Shown here: positions 18,897 through 27,883 of the stretch, in pieces | How positions within the stretch are numbered: position 1 is the first letter of the stretch | Layout of the letters: every line of letters starts with the position of its first letter | Assembly: GCA_002320285.1 (NCBI GenBank) | Contig: DCKE01000016.1 | Coordinates: 259 to 64,258 of the forward strand | DNA length: 64,000 nucleotides | Direction of reading: 5' to 3' | DNA from: Flavobacteriaceae bacterium UBA1682 | GTDB taxonomy: Bacteria; Bacteroidota; Bacteroidia; Flavobacteriales; Flavobacteriaceae | Position numbers and translations under genes: made by a program | Notes under the pieces: model-generated | What the model was told of the DNA's origin: nothing | Database searches by the model: none | The model's input: only the letters and a program-made list of their open reading frames with translations

Positions 18897-21299
18897 ATGA
18901 CTTTAAAAATCAAAAGGTCTAGAAATTTATTTCTTCATTACCTCTTATTGACCTTACTCTTAGGGAATTCGGATGTTTTATTCGCCCAAGAAAAATTTAC
19001 CTTAAGCGGTATCCTATCCGATATCAAAAATAACGAAACCCTAATTGGTGCTTCGATCTATATCGATGAAATCAACAACGGCACCAGCACTAACGAATAT
19101 GGATTTTATTCAATCTCCCTACCCGCTGGTACTTATAGTTTAAAAATCGATTATGTCGGTTATTCTACTATGTATAAAAAAGTAGAGCTTCACAGCAACA
19201 CCAAGCTCAATTTATCATTGAATTCAGATTCGGAGCAGTTGAACGAGGTGGTTATCATTCAAAATAACCCTCGGGCTGTGATTCGAAAACCGGAGATGAG
19301 TGTTAATAAAATGTCGATCAACGAAATCAAAAAGATGCCTGTTGTAATGGGGGAATCCGATATTTTAAAATCGATTTTGTTACTTCCCGGTGTTACGAAT
19401 GCGGGAGAAGGTGCTTCTGGATTTAATGTTCGTGGAGGCTCTGCAGGTCAGAATCTTATTCAATTGGATGAGGCTACCGTATATAATTCTTCACATTTAT
19501 TCGGTTTCTTTTCCGTTTTCAACTCCGACGCCATCAAGGATCTCAAACTCTATAAAGGAGGTATTCCCGCGCGCTTCGGAGGGAGAGCTTCCTCTGTACT
19601 TGATATTTTTCAAAAAAATGGCAATAGCAAAGAATTTCATGGAACCGGTGGAATCGGTTCTATTTCCAGTCGTTTGATGTTGGAAGGCCCTATAGAAAAA
19701 GACCGATCGTCATTTCTTATTGCCGGTAGAGGATCTTATGCTCATTTATTTTTAAAGTTGACAGATATTAACAGTTCTGCCTATTTTTACGATTTAAACA
19801 CTAAAGTGAATTACAAAATCAACGACAATAACAATCTATATCTCTCTGGATATTTTGGTAGAGATGTTTTTAAATTTAGCGATTTTTTAAACAATCAGTT
19901 TGGTAATACGATGGTTAATCTTCGATGGAATCACTTGTTTACTGATCAACTGTTTGCCAATACCTCCTTAATTTACAGTGATTATTATTACGGACTTAAG
20001 TTGGGTACTGTAGGTTTGGATTGGGATTCTGGAATAAAGAATTACAATTTCAAATACGATTTGAAACATTATTTGTCCGATAAATTACAGTTGAACTACG
20101 GGGTGAATGCCATTTACTACGATTTCAATCCGGGTAAGATTACTCCTACTAAAATTGACTCGTCCATAAATGAGCGACAACTAGAACAGAAACACGCCTT
20201 TGAACCAAGTGTTTATTTGGAAGCGGAACAGCAATTAAATGATAAAATCACCTTTAATTTAGGTTTGCGTTACAGTATGTTTTACCGATTGGGTTCTCAA
20301 ACCATGAATATTTATGCACAGAACCAAGCCGTGCACTATGATGAGCAATTAAAAATTTATTCCAAAGCCACTCCTATAGGAACCAAATATTATTCATCGG
20401 GTCAAACGATCGATAATTTCCAGAATTTTGAACCTCGTTTTTCCATATCCTATGCTTTTAATGATGATCAATCCGTTAAAGCAAGTTACAATCGCATGAC
20501 ACAGTATTTACATTTGATTTCAAATACGTCATCACCTACTCCTTTGGATATCTGGGCTCCGAGTGATTCTTTTTTACAACCCGAAATTGTAGATCAGGTA
20601 GCTCTAGGGTACTTTAGAAATTTCGACAACGACAAATATTCGCTAGAAGTAGAAACGTACTATAAAAAGGGGAAAAATAAAATTGATTATATTGATGGAG
20701 CAGATTTAATTGCCAATGAAGCTATTGAACAGATTATTTTAAACGGAGAGTCCCGTTCATACGGTTTGGAAATGATGTTTAGAAAAAATACCGGTGCCTT
20801 TACTGGATGGATATCCTATACCCTCTCCAAGTCCGAACAACGCACTCCGGGTCGAACGCCTCAGGAGATCGGTATTAATTATGGAGAATGGTACCGAAGC
20901 TCTTACGACAAATTACATGATTTATCGATTGTTGCTATTTATGAATTGAATAAGAAATGGCTTTTCAGTGCGAGTTTCGCGCTACAATCGGGCAGACCCG
21001 TTACTTATCCAAACGGACAATATGAGTATCTGGATGTCCGTATACCAAGTTACGATCTACGAAATAAAAACAACCTACCGACCTACCATCATTTGGATGT
21101 ATCCGCAACGTATGTGTCTCAACCCGACAAAGCGAGAGGTTGGCAGGGTGAATGGGTATTTGGAATCTATAATCTATACGGGCGTAAAAATGCCGCGTCA
21201 ATTAATTTCAGAGAAAGTGATTTAATTGGACAGAACGAAGCCGTTAAGATGTCGATTTTTGGAATAGTTCCAAGTGTAACGTATAATTTCAAATTTTAA
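18897..21299 (+). CDS. TonB-dependent receptor with carboxypeptidase-like regulatory domain
   Basis: An outer-membrane active transporter (800 aa). A signal peptide ends near residue 30 (VLFA-Q). A CarboxypepD_reg-like beta-sandwich domain follows (about 36-112; GILSDIKNNETLIGASIYI, YGFYSISLPAGTY). The plug domain is at about 130-240 (SILLLPGVTN, FNVRGGSAGQN, LYKGGIPARFGGRASS), and the remainder is a beta-barrel ending in the aromatic YNFKF. The partner DUF4249 lipoprotein starts 4 bases after the stop. This pairing is common in Bacteroidota, but the substrate is unknown; it is not a SusC/SusD pair. Confidence 0.94.
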   Translation: MTLKIKRSRNLFLHYLLLTLLLGNSDVLFAQEKFTLSGILSDIKNNETLIGASIYIDEINNGTSTNEYGFYSISLPAGTYSLKIDYVGYSTMYKKVELHSNTKLNLSLNSDSEQLNEVVIIQNNPRAVIRKPEMSVNKMSINEIKKMPVVMGESDILKSILLLPGVTNAGEGASGFNVRGGSAGQNLIQLDEATVYNSSHLFGFFSVFNSDAIKDLKLYKGGIPARFGGRASSVLDIFQKNGNSKEFHGTGGIGSISSRLMLEGPIEKDRSSFLIAGRGSYAHLFLKLTDINSSAYFYDLNTKVNYKINDNNNLYLSGYFGRDVFKFSDFLNNQFGNTMVNLRWNHLFTDQLFANTSLIYSDYYYGLKLGTVGLDWDSGIKNYNFKYDLKHYLSDKLQLNYGVNAIYYDFNPGKITPTKIDSSINERQLEQKHAFEPSVYLEAEQQLNDKITFNLGLRYSMFYRLGSQTMNIYAQNQAVHYDEQLKIYSKATPIGTKYYSSGQTIDNFQNFEPRFSISYAFNDDQSVKASYNRMTQYLHLISNTSSPTPLDIWAPSDSFLQPEIVDQVALGYFRNFDNDKYSLEVETYYKKGKNKIDYIDGADLIANEAIEQIILNGESRSYGLEMMFRKNTGAFTGWISYTLSKSEQRTPGRTPQEIGINYGEWYRSSYDKLHDLSIVAIYELNKKWLFSASFALQSGRPVTYPNGQYEYLDVRIPSYDLRNKNNLPTYHHLDVSATYVSQPDKARGWQGEWVFGIYNLYGRKNAASINFRESDLIGQNEAVKMSIFGIVPSVTYNFKF

Positions 21300-21303
21300 A
21301 AAA

Positions 21304-22122
21304 ATGAGAACACACATCAAAATATTTTTATATTTCTTATTGGCCCTTGGATTCTCTAATTGCGAAACCGTTGTCGATATTGATCTACCTACCGCAGATC
21401 CAAAATTAGTCATTGAAGCCAATCTCGATTTTAACATCAAAGCATTCAATCCCTTACAAAAGATCCGTTTGACTTTGACTACGGATTACTACTCCGCGCA
21501 AATACCTAAAGTACATGGAGCTGAAGTTTGGGTTAAAAATAATTCCGGGAGAATTTTCCATTTTACTGAAAAGGACCAAACTGGGGAGTATTATTGCGAC
21601 TATTTTTCTGCTGAATTAAACGATAGTTATACCCTACATATCAACTACAAAAACGAGGTGTACGAAGCAACAGAAAAATTGATAGAAGTACCCGAAATTG
21701 CCTATACGGAACAAAAAATAACCAACATATTTTCGGAAGATCTCTATCAAATCTCCTCGTACTTTCAAGACCATCCAGACCAAGATAACTACTATATGGT
21801 TAGATATGAACTCGAAGGCGAAAAAAACAGTTATTCGGTTCTTGACGATAAATTTTCACAGGGAAACTTGATGAATTCTTCGTATTTCAGCAGTGATATT
21901 AAAGTTGGTGACGAGCTGTATATTCGTCTGTATGGGATTTCGAAATCCTATTACAACTATATGAGTACCTTATTGGGAATTATAGGAGGTGGCGGTGGTC
22001 CGTTTGAGGTTCCTGTTGGACAAGTTCGAGGAAATGTTCAAAACATCACCAATGAAAACAATTATCCTCTGGGTTATTTTAGACTCACTCAGTACGATAC
22101 GACAAGCCATATAGTAAATTAA
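21304..22122 (+). CDS. DUF4249 family lipoprotein
   Basis: A surface or outer-membrane lipoprotein (272 aa) with a signal ending FSNC, so the mature N-terminus is a lipidated cysteine. The conserved family start ETVVDIDLPTADPKLVIEA is present. The rest is predicted mostly beta: a domain with GAEVWVKN, then a C-terminal region with GNLMNSSYFSSDIKVGDEL. DUF4249 genes usually follow TonB receptors, as here (4-base gap), suggesting a partner lipoprotein for uptake. Function and ligand are unknown. Confidence 0.9.
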   Translation: MRTHIKIFLYFLLALGFSNCETVVDIDLPTADPKLVIEANLDFNIKAFNPLQKIRLTLTTDYYSAQIPKVHGAEVWVKNNSGRIFHFTEKDQTGEYYCDYFSAELNDSYTLHINYKNEVYEATEKLIEVPEIAYTEQKITNIFSEDLYQISSYFQDHPDQDNYYMVRYELEGEKNSYSVLDDKFSQGNLMNSSYFSSDIKVGDELYIRLYGISKSYYNYMSTLLGIIGGGGGPFEVPVGQVRGNVQNITNENNYPLGYFRLTQYDTTSHIVN

Positions 22123-22127
22123 TTCAA

Positions 22128-22165
22128 ATACCGTTACAACTCACTTGATTTCGTTGTAACGGTAT
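22128..22165. terminator. hairpin after the TonB receptor/DUF4249 operon
   Basis: Perfect 13-base arms ATACCGTTACAAC (22128-22140) and GTTGTAACGGTAT (22153-22165) surround a 12-base loop, six bases after the DUF4249 stop. It is not followed by a T run, so it may act as a mRNA 3' stabiliser or weak terminator rather than a classical terminator. Confidence 0.6.
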
Positions 22166-22427
22166 ATTCATCCGTCTCGTTACTTTTCTATTCCGCTAGG
22201 GCATCTTGTTCGCATTTAACTGACCTTCAGCACGGTTTCTTCCCATTATCTACTTATTATTAGGTTTAAATCTCGTCAGGTATTACAATCAGGCCACCTA
22301 ATTATTACCACTTCACGGTAAATCAAACAGTCCGATTCCAAAAACTTACATTTTAGTTTCCAACTAACCCTTTGGTAAGCAATTCATTTTCATGGTATAA
22401 AGTAGCTATTTTTACAAAAAATCAACG
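22166..22427. other. intergenic stretch without a recognisable gene
   Basis: About 260 bases between the hairpin and the paraoxonase-like gene. It is visibly richer in G and C than the surrounding spacers. No reading frame of useful length, tRNA, hairpin terminator or insertion-sequence end was recognised. It may hold a decayed fragment. The last 50 bases should contain the promoter of the downstream gene, but no good TAnnTTTG was found. Confidence 0.5.
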
Positions 22428-23438
22428 ATGAAACAATTGTATTATTACCTATTTTGCAGTCTATACTTCACGATAACAACAGTAGCACAAGCTCCTAATA
22501 ACAAAGTTTCTTTCTCCCATTATATAGAAGGAATCGAGAACCCTGAAGATTTAATTTCTGTACCCGATCAAAATTGGGTTATAATTTGTTCTATGGCATC
22601 TGCGACTAACTCAGGAAAGATTTATGCGATGCATAAAGAAGAGAATCACATCGTAGTGTTATTCGATAGTGCACGGGATAATACTGTACCCGATCACTTA
22701 AAATCTTTTTCACCTCATGGTATATATATAAATAAATATGACGAGCGCTATGTACTGTATGTGATTAGTCATAGCAAAAAGGAAACCATCGAGATCTTTA
22801 ATCTGTATTTTAGTGACGAAAACCCAAAAATCACATGGAAGGAATCCGTTGATTTACCAGCTGCTGTATGGGCAAATGGTTTGGTAGTTAGCCGCGATAG
22901 AGAAATTTATGTTACCAGTATGTACGATCCTACTGATCCTGATTTTCTAGAAAAGTTTCAGAGAAAAGAAGCGACAGGACAAATTTGGAAATGGACTAAT
23001 GAAGCTCATTGGGTTACCTTTAGTCAAGACCAATTTTCAGGTGCCAACGGCATTGCTATTTCACCGGATCAAAAAAGCCTATATTTGTCTGAATGGGCTA
23101 ACCAACAAATACATCAACTATCAACATATGACGGAAAGACAACCAATTCTATAGCAGTGGATTTTTTACCTGATAATATAAGATGGTCAATTAGTGGCCA
23201 CCTATTAATCGCCGGGCAAATAGGCGACCCCAAGCACGTTTTCCTTAGCAAAGGTATAAGTGAAACCAATATGTATTTTAGCGTTATCACCATAAACCCC
23301 AGCTTAACCGATTTAAAAAAGATCATTACCGGAGGAAACATTCAGTTTGCCAATGCCACTGTTGCTATTGATTTAGGCCCGTATTATTGGTTGGGATGCG
23401 TCGAAAATGACAAAATAGCCGTCTACTATAAAAACTAA
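22428..23438 (+). CDS. secreted SMP-30/paraoxonase-like beta-propeller protein
   Basis: A secreted protein (336 aa) with a signal peptide cleaved near residue 20 (TVA-QAP). The six-bladed propeller pattern of the SMP-30/gluconolactonase/paraoxonase superfamily is seen in IEGIENPEDLISVP, SPHGIYINKYDERYVLYVISH (PON-like PHG and blade), VWANGLVVSRDREIYVTS, GANGIAISPDQKSLYLSEW and FANATVAIDLGPYYWLG. Members are calcium-dependent lactonases or esterases, and the substrate here is unknown. An HxlR regulator starts 5 bases after it on the same strand, so the two are likely cotranscribed. Confidence 0.75.
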   Translation: MKQLYYYLFCSLYFTITTVAQAPNNKVSFSHYIEGIENPEDLISVPDQNWVIICSMASATNSGKIYAMHKEENHIVVLFDSARDNTVPDHLKSFSPHGIYINKYDERYVLYVISHSKKETIEIFNLYFSDENPKITWKESVDLPAAVWANGLVVSRDREIYVTSMYDPTDPDFLEKFQRKEATGQIWKWTNEAHWVTFSQDQFSGANGIAISPDQKSLYLSEWANQQIHQLSTYDGKTTNSIAVDFLPDNIRWSISGHLLIAGQIGDPKHVFLSKGISETNMYFSVITINPSLTDLKKIITGGNIQFANATVAIDLGPYYWLGCVENDKIAVYYKN

Positions 23439-23443
23439 TATTT

Positions 23444-23818
23444 ATGCCTGAATTTTTTTATGACAACCGCTTATATTACACACCTATTGAATTTGCATTA
23501 CGGCATATAGGGGGTACATGGAAAATGCCGATTTTATGGCGTTTGCAAGAAAAGCCGTTGCGGTTTAGTGAATTAAAAAGAGATATACCTCACATATCTG
23601 ATAAGATGCTTACAAGCCAGCTTCGAGAATTGGAACAAAAGGGTTTAATAGCTAGAAGTGTCTATGCCGAGGTGCCTGCCAAAGTAATCTATACTTTGAC
23701 CGAGAAAGGTACCAAAACACTTCCCGTTATTGAAATCATAATGAAATACGGATATGAATTGATTCAGGGAGAAGGGATCGAATACCCCCCAAAGGAACGA
23801 AAACGATTGCTCAGATGA
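23444..23818 (+). CDS. HxlR-family transcriptional regulator
   Basis: A winged-helix regulator of 124 residues. The HxlR core is clear: ALRHIGGTWKMPILWRLQEKP, FSELKRDIPHISDKMLTSQLRELEQKGLIAR, then VPAKVIYTLTEKG. The usual N-terminal cysteine of redox-sensing HxlR/HypR members is not present (start MPEFFYDNRLYYTPIEF). It follows the propeller gene with 5 bases between them and may control it; such regulators often respond to electrophiles or aldehydes. Confidence 0.92.
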   Translation: MPEFFYDNRLYYTPIEFALRHIGGTWKMPILWRLQEKPLRFSELKRDIPHISDKMLTSQLRELEQKGLIARSVYAEVPAKVIYTLTEKGTKTLPVIEIIMKYGYELIQGEGIEYPPKERKRLLR

Positions 23819-23889
23819 GCTGTATAAGCTGTAGGAATTGGTTTAATAATAAAAATGTACTTCAACATATAGTATCTAATTAACAGGGG

Positions 23890-23925
23890 TAAAAAAATGG
23901 GACAATCATAGAAGAAGGTCCCAGT
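23890..23925 (-). terminator. probable intrinsic terminator of the bamD-fabI operon
   Basis: On the minus strand a short stem TGGGAC/GTCCCA (23918-23923 and 23898-23903) with a 14-base loop is followed by seven T (A run at 23891-23897), about 20 bases after the fabI stop. Confidence 0.55.
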
Positions 23926-23944
23926 TTTTCAATTATTTTACAAA

Positions 23945-24775
23945 CTATACTTTAGAATCGTCAGATCCTCTTTCAAAGGCTTCCATCACTTCCTGACTAA
24001 CACCCATATTTGAAAATCCGCCATCGTGAAATAAGTTTTGAAGCGTTACTTTTCTAGTTAAATCCGAAAACATGGTAACTACATAATTAGCACAATCCAA
24101 AGCGGAAGCATTCCCTAACGGAGACATTTTGTCTGCATAAGAAATAAAGCCAGAAAATCCTTTAACACCTTGCCCTGCTGTAGTAGCAGTTGGAGACTGA
24201 GAGATGGTGTTTACACGAACTTTTTTGTCCTTGCCAAAGAAGTATCCAAAACTACGTGCTATCGATTCTAAATAGGCTTTATTGTCGGCCATATCATTGT
24301 AATCAGGAAAAACCCTTTGCGAAGCCATGTATGTTAAAGCGATGATACTTCCCCACTCGGTCATCGCATCTTTTTTATAAAGAACTTGCATCACTTTATG
24401 AAAGGAAACCGCAGATACATCCCAACCTTTTTGAGTGAAATCATATTTGTTTTCTGTATAAGGTATGTTTTTACGAACATTAACAGACATACCGATAGAA
24501 TGTAAAACGAAATCGATTTTTCCGCCTAATATAGCCGTCGCTTGATCAACAAGGTTTTCTAAATCTTCGATCGATGTCGCATCCGCAGGAATTATTTGTG
24601 AACCAGTCTTTTCCGCCAATTCATTCAACGTTCCCATTCTCATTGCTATAGGAGCATTTGTCAACACAAAAGTCCCCCCTTCTTCATGTACGCGTTCTGC
24701 CGTTTTCCAAGCGATTGAATTTTCGTCTAATGCACCAAAAATAATTCCTCTTTTTCCCTTTAACAAATTATACAT
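23945..24775 (-). CDS. fabI: enoyl-[acyl-carrier-protein] reductase (NADH), FabI
   Basis: Catalyses the last reduction of each fatty-acid elongation cycle. A short-chain dehydrogenase fold with nucleotide-binding GALDENSIAW (14-23), DFVLHSIG near 88-95 and the Y159-x6-K166 catalytic pair in DYNDMADNKAY. The length of 276 is slightly longer than E. coli FabI, as in other Bacteroidota. It is the last gene of the operon, 14 bases after the TPR gene, and is followed by a probable terminator. Confidence 0.95.
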   Translation of the reverse strand: MYNLLKGKRGIIFGALDENSIAWKTAERVHEEGGTFVLTNAPIAMRMGTLNELAEKTGSQIIPADATSIEDLENLVDQATAILGGKIDFVLHSIGMSVNVRKNIPYTENKYDFTQKGWDVSAVSFHKVMQVLYKKDAMTEWGSIIALTYMASQRVFPDYNDMADNKAYLESIARSFGYFFGKDKKVRVNTISQSPTATTAGQGVKGFSGFISYADKMSPLGNASALDCANYVVTMFSDLTRKVTLQNLFHDGGFSNMGVSQEVMEAFERGSDDSKV

Positions 24776-24789
24776 ATTCTATATTTTTT

Positions 24790-25311
24790 TTAAATAAATT
24801 TTAATTTAAGTTTTTCAAATATACTCATTTTATCTTTTACGCGTTCTCTATTAAGGCGCAGTGTCTCTATAAAGGAATTGGAATAGGAATGATATTTCGC
24901 CTTATCGTAATACTTATAAGACATTAAAAAATCGAGTTCCACTTCATATAAACGTCCCAGTTCACAATAATAAGACCCGAGATCGGGTTTACCTACGGTT
25001 TCAATGGCATATTTAATGTGTGTTTTTGCCTCATCTAATCGTTTAAGATCTACAAGTAAATAAGCGTAATTCAAATAAGCCGCACCATAAGTAGGTTCAA
25101 ACTTCATTGCCAATTGATAGTGATACTCGGCACGAGCATAATCGTACAATTTATAGTAGAAAATCCAACCAAGATGATTATGAGCTCTACCAAAATCAGG
25201 TACATCAGACAGAATTTCCTCTATTATTTCCTTACCCTGTGATGCATCACCATCAGAAATAAGGCGGTCGGCTTTTATAAATTCATTTTCATAATGGTTG
25301 TTATAGTCCAT
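24790..25311 (-). CDS. tetratricopeptide repeat protein
   Basis: A cytoplasmic protein of 173 residues with about three to four TPR units: ADRLISDGDASQGKEIIEE, AHNHLGWIFYYKLYDYARAEYHYQLAMKFEP, AAYLNYAYLLVDLKRLDEAKTHIKYAI, and YCELGRLYEVELDFLMSYKYYDKA. No signal peptide. Its place between recN and fabI is conserved in Flavobacteriaceae as I recall, but no specific role is known. Probably a protein-interaction adaptor. Confidence 0.85.
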   Translation of the reverse strand: MDYNNHYENEFIKADRLISDGDASQGKEIIEEILSDVPDFGRAHNHLGWIFYYKLYDYARAEYHYQLAMKFEPTYGAAYLNYAYLLVDLKRLDEAKTHIKYAIETVGKPDLGSYYCELGRLYEVELDFLMSYKYYDKAKYHSYSNSFIETLRLNRERVKDKMSIFEKLKLKFI

Positions 25312-25323
25312 GATGTCATTTAT

Positions 25324-26979
25324 CTATTTATTCAATAATTCCTCTGCGTGTATTAAGGCTGACTCTGAAATATCTTTTCCCGACAACATTTGTGCTATTT
25401 CAACGATGCGTTCTTCCCGAGTCAGCAAACGCAGCTGAGAAGTCGTCGTATCGCCCATTGTAGTTTTAAAAACCTTATAGTGATGGTCGCCTTTTGCGGC
25501 AATCTGTGGTAAATGTGTAATTGATAAAACTTGCATGTTTTGACTCATATTTTTCATAATTACCCCCATCTTATCGGCAATTTCACCGGAAACTCCTGTG
25601 TCAATTTCATCAAAAATAATGGTTGGTAAATTGGAATACTCTGCCAAAATAGCTTTAATAGCCAACATAATACGCGACAGTTCTCCTCCGGAGGCGACTT
25701 TCTTTAATAAACCAAAGTCGATTCCCTTATTGGCAGAGAACAACAGTTCTAAATCATCCATACCATTATTTAAAAAGGTTTTAGAAGGATTTATTACAAA
25801 TTGAAAAGCAGCATTCGGCATACCTAATAGACTTAATAAGTCCACTAATTTCTGTTGAAGTACCGGAACTGCCGATTTCCTCATTACTGTCAATTGCGAT
25901 GCTAAATCAATCAACTCTCCTTCTCTTTGACGGAGTTCTATGATAAGTTGATCAATCTTAAGATCCAAATCACTAGCTATATAAAGCTTTTGATTCAGTT
26001 CATTTTCTATAACTAACAATTCCTCGATGGTTTGTACTTGATGTTTCTTTTGCAAGGCATAAATCAATTGCAATTTTTCATCTATTAAACGCAATTGTTC
26101 CGGATTGTGAATTAATCCTTCTGTTTGGGATTCAATCTCATTGGCGATATCCTGCAATTCAATCTCAACGCTGTGAACGCGTTCATACAACTCTAAAAAC
26201 TCTTTAGAGAAGTTCGCAATACGGTGCAAAGAATTGCGTACTTCCTTTACTGTATTATTGATACCTATTTGTTCTTCGGTAAGTAAACTCCAAGATTTAG
26301 ATAACGCTTCTTTTACAAATTCAACATTATTCAACTTCTCATAATCGGATTCCAAAGTTTCTTGCTCTCCTGATTTGAGTTGTGCCTGATGCAGTTCTTC
26401 CGATAAAAAGGTATGATAATCTCTTTCTTTAATCCATTCCGCCTGTTGTGTTTGCAAGGACTTTAATTGACTCTGGCCCTTTTTGAAAGCAGTCAAAGCA
26501 AGCTGATACTGCGATAAAACAACGGTATTTTGAGCAACGGCATCCAAAATCTGAATCTGGTATGTCTCATCGGATAACTCTTGAGTTTGGTGTTGCGAAT
26601 GTATATCGATCAAAGCGACTCCCAAATCATTGAGGACTGATAGATTTACCGGACTATCATTAACAAAAGCACGTGACTTACCCGAAGGTAAAATTTCTCT
26701 ACGTATGATGGTTGTTTCTTCATAATCAAGATCCAATCGTTCGAAAAATGCGTGCAACTGATAATTGGCAATTTGAAAATGTGCTTCAATAACACATTTT
26801 TCATCCTTAACTTTTAAAGATGTCAAGTCTGCTCTCTTACCCAAAATCAAACCTAATGCACCTAGTAGAATAGATTTACCAGCACCAGTTTCTCCTGTAA
26901 TAATCGTGAAATGGTTGGAAAAACTAATTTCTAAACGCTCAATTAAGGCAAAATTTTTAATAGATAATACGCTCAGCAT
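25324..26979 (-). CDS. recN: DNA repair protein RecN
   Basis: An SMC-like ATPase (551 aa) acting in double-strand break repair. The N-terminal half has MLSVLSIKNFALI and Walker A GETGAGKS (about 29-36), then the QHQ segment (IDIHSQHQTQ). The middle is a long coiled coil (about 150-360). The C-terminal half has SGGELSRIMLAIK, Walker B PTIIFDEIDTGVSG and the ITHLPQIAA loop. Part of the bamD-fabI operon, starting 19 bases after the DUF4835 gene. Confidence 0.95.
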   Translation of the reverse strand: MLSVLSIKNFALIERLEISFSNHFTIITGETGAGKSILLGALGLILGKRADLTSLKVKDEKCVIEAHFQIANYQLHAFFERLDLDYEETTIIRREILPSGKSRAFVNDSPVNLSVLNDLGVALIDIHSQHQTQELSDETYQIQILDAVAQNTVVLSQYQLALTAFKKGQSQLKSLQTQQAEWIKERDYHTFLSEELHQAQLKSGEQETLESDYEKLNNVEFVKEALSKSWSLLTEEQIGINNTVKEVRNSLHRIANFSKEFLELYERVHSVEIELQDIANEIESQTEGLIHNPEQLRLIDEKLQLIYALQKKHQVQTIEELLVIENELNQKLYIASDLDLKIDQLIIELRQREGELIDLASQLTVMRKSAVPVLQQKLVDLLSLLGMPNAAFQFVINPSKTFLNNGMDDLELLFSANKGIDFGLLKKVASGGELSRIMLAIKAILAEYSNLPTIIFDEIDTGVSGEIADKMGVIMKNMSQNMQVLSITHLPQIAAKGDHHYKVFKTTMGDTTTSQLRLLTREERIVEIAQMLSGKDISESALIHAEELLNK

Positions 26980-26998
26980 GAATGGTATATTTTATCAA

Positions 26999-27883
26999 TT
27001 ATAATTTACTCCACTTGGCGGAATTCAATGGAGATATTTTATTTAGTGTCTCTAAGGTTTTTTGTTTGTTAACATCTGGTCCTCCAGAAAAAATAGACAC
27101 GATCTCATCTGATTTAGCATCAAAAAAGATACGTAATAAAAAGGCATTTGGTCTAACAGCATATAATTTTGACAGCGTTTCAATGGATGTCATCACCCCT
27201 TCCTTTCCTTTTTTAGTTTGATCAGCCATTTTATCTAATCCATCAAAATGATAGATAAACATCGCCTCTCTAAAAGAGTCGTTCGACGAAGACATGATAT
27301 CATTGACTAAAAAATAGCGGTTATTACTGCCATCGCCCTGAGCCCATCCTTTGTATCCACTCTGTTGTGCCATAGACACTATACCGGATGCATTTTGAAA
27401 GTAAGCAGTACCTCCGTTTTTCGAAAAACTGTCAGCATCGAGTCCCAAAATAATATTGACATAATAACCAACTAAACCCATTAAATTAGAATCAAAACTG
27501 TTGGGATTATAGTTTAGGTTCTCGAATTCTGTATAGGTAAAACTAATGTCTTTATCGTTAAAATTTAATAAAGGAGAAGTATATGTTGAATTGTAAATGA
27601 TACGAGAGGATTGCACTTGTAGTGTTCCCGAGATCACATTGTTATCATAGGAGGTTACATTTAAGAAAAAGTTACAGTCAATTTTCTCGTTGCTACCAAA
27701 ATTTTTAGAAGTCCACTTGGTATTATTAATAAAATCTTTAAGCGCTGTCTCTAAGGTCTTAAAAACCTGTCTATTGCTATTACCTATCTGGCTGTGATTA
27801 ATTGATACCGATGCATTAAACTCTTGCGCACTTAACGCATTACAAAAGAGTAAGACAATACTTAATAAAAATAATTTACGCAT
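26999..27883 (-). CDS. DUF4835 family secreted protein
   Basis: An exported protein (294 aa) with a signal peptide ending near NALSA-QEF. Typical family features: FNASVSINHSQI, the TLETALKDFINNTKW segment (fold of the family core), PLLNFNDKDISFTY and LVGYYVNIILGLDADSF. Its position between coaBC and recN is a conserved Bacteroidota arrangement. The function is unknown. The start overlaps the 3' end of coaBC by 8 bases, indicating coupled translation. Confidence 0.9.
   Translation of the reverse strand: MRKLFLLSIVLLFCNALSAQEFNASVSINHSQIGNSNRQVFKTLETALKDFINNTKWTSKNFGSNEKIDCNFFLNVTSYDNNVISGTLQVQSSRIIYNSTYTSPLLNFNDKDISFTYTEFENLNYNPNSFDSNLMGLVGYYVNIILGLDADSFSKNGGTAYFQNASGIVSMAQQSGYKGWAQGDGSNNRYFLVNDIMSSSNDSFREAMFIYHFDGLDKMADQTKKGKEGVMTSIETLSKLYAVRPNAFLLRIFFDAKSDEIVSIFSGGPDVNKQKTLETLNKISPLNSAKWSKL

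Noticed and set aside
18897..22122. SusC/SusD glycan uptake pair
   Set aside because: The partner is a DUF4249 lipoprotein, not SusD, and no carbohydrate-active enzyme is nearby.
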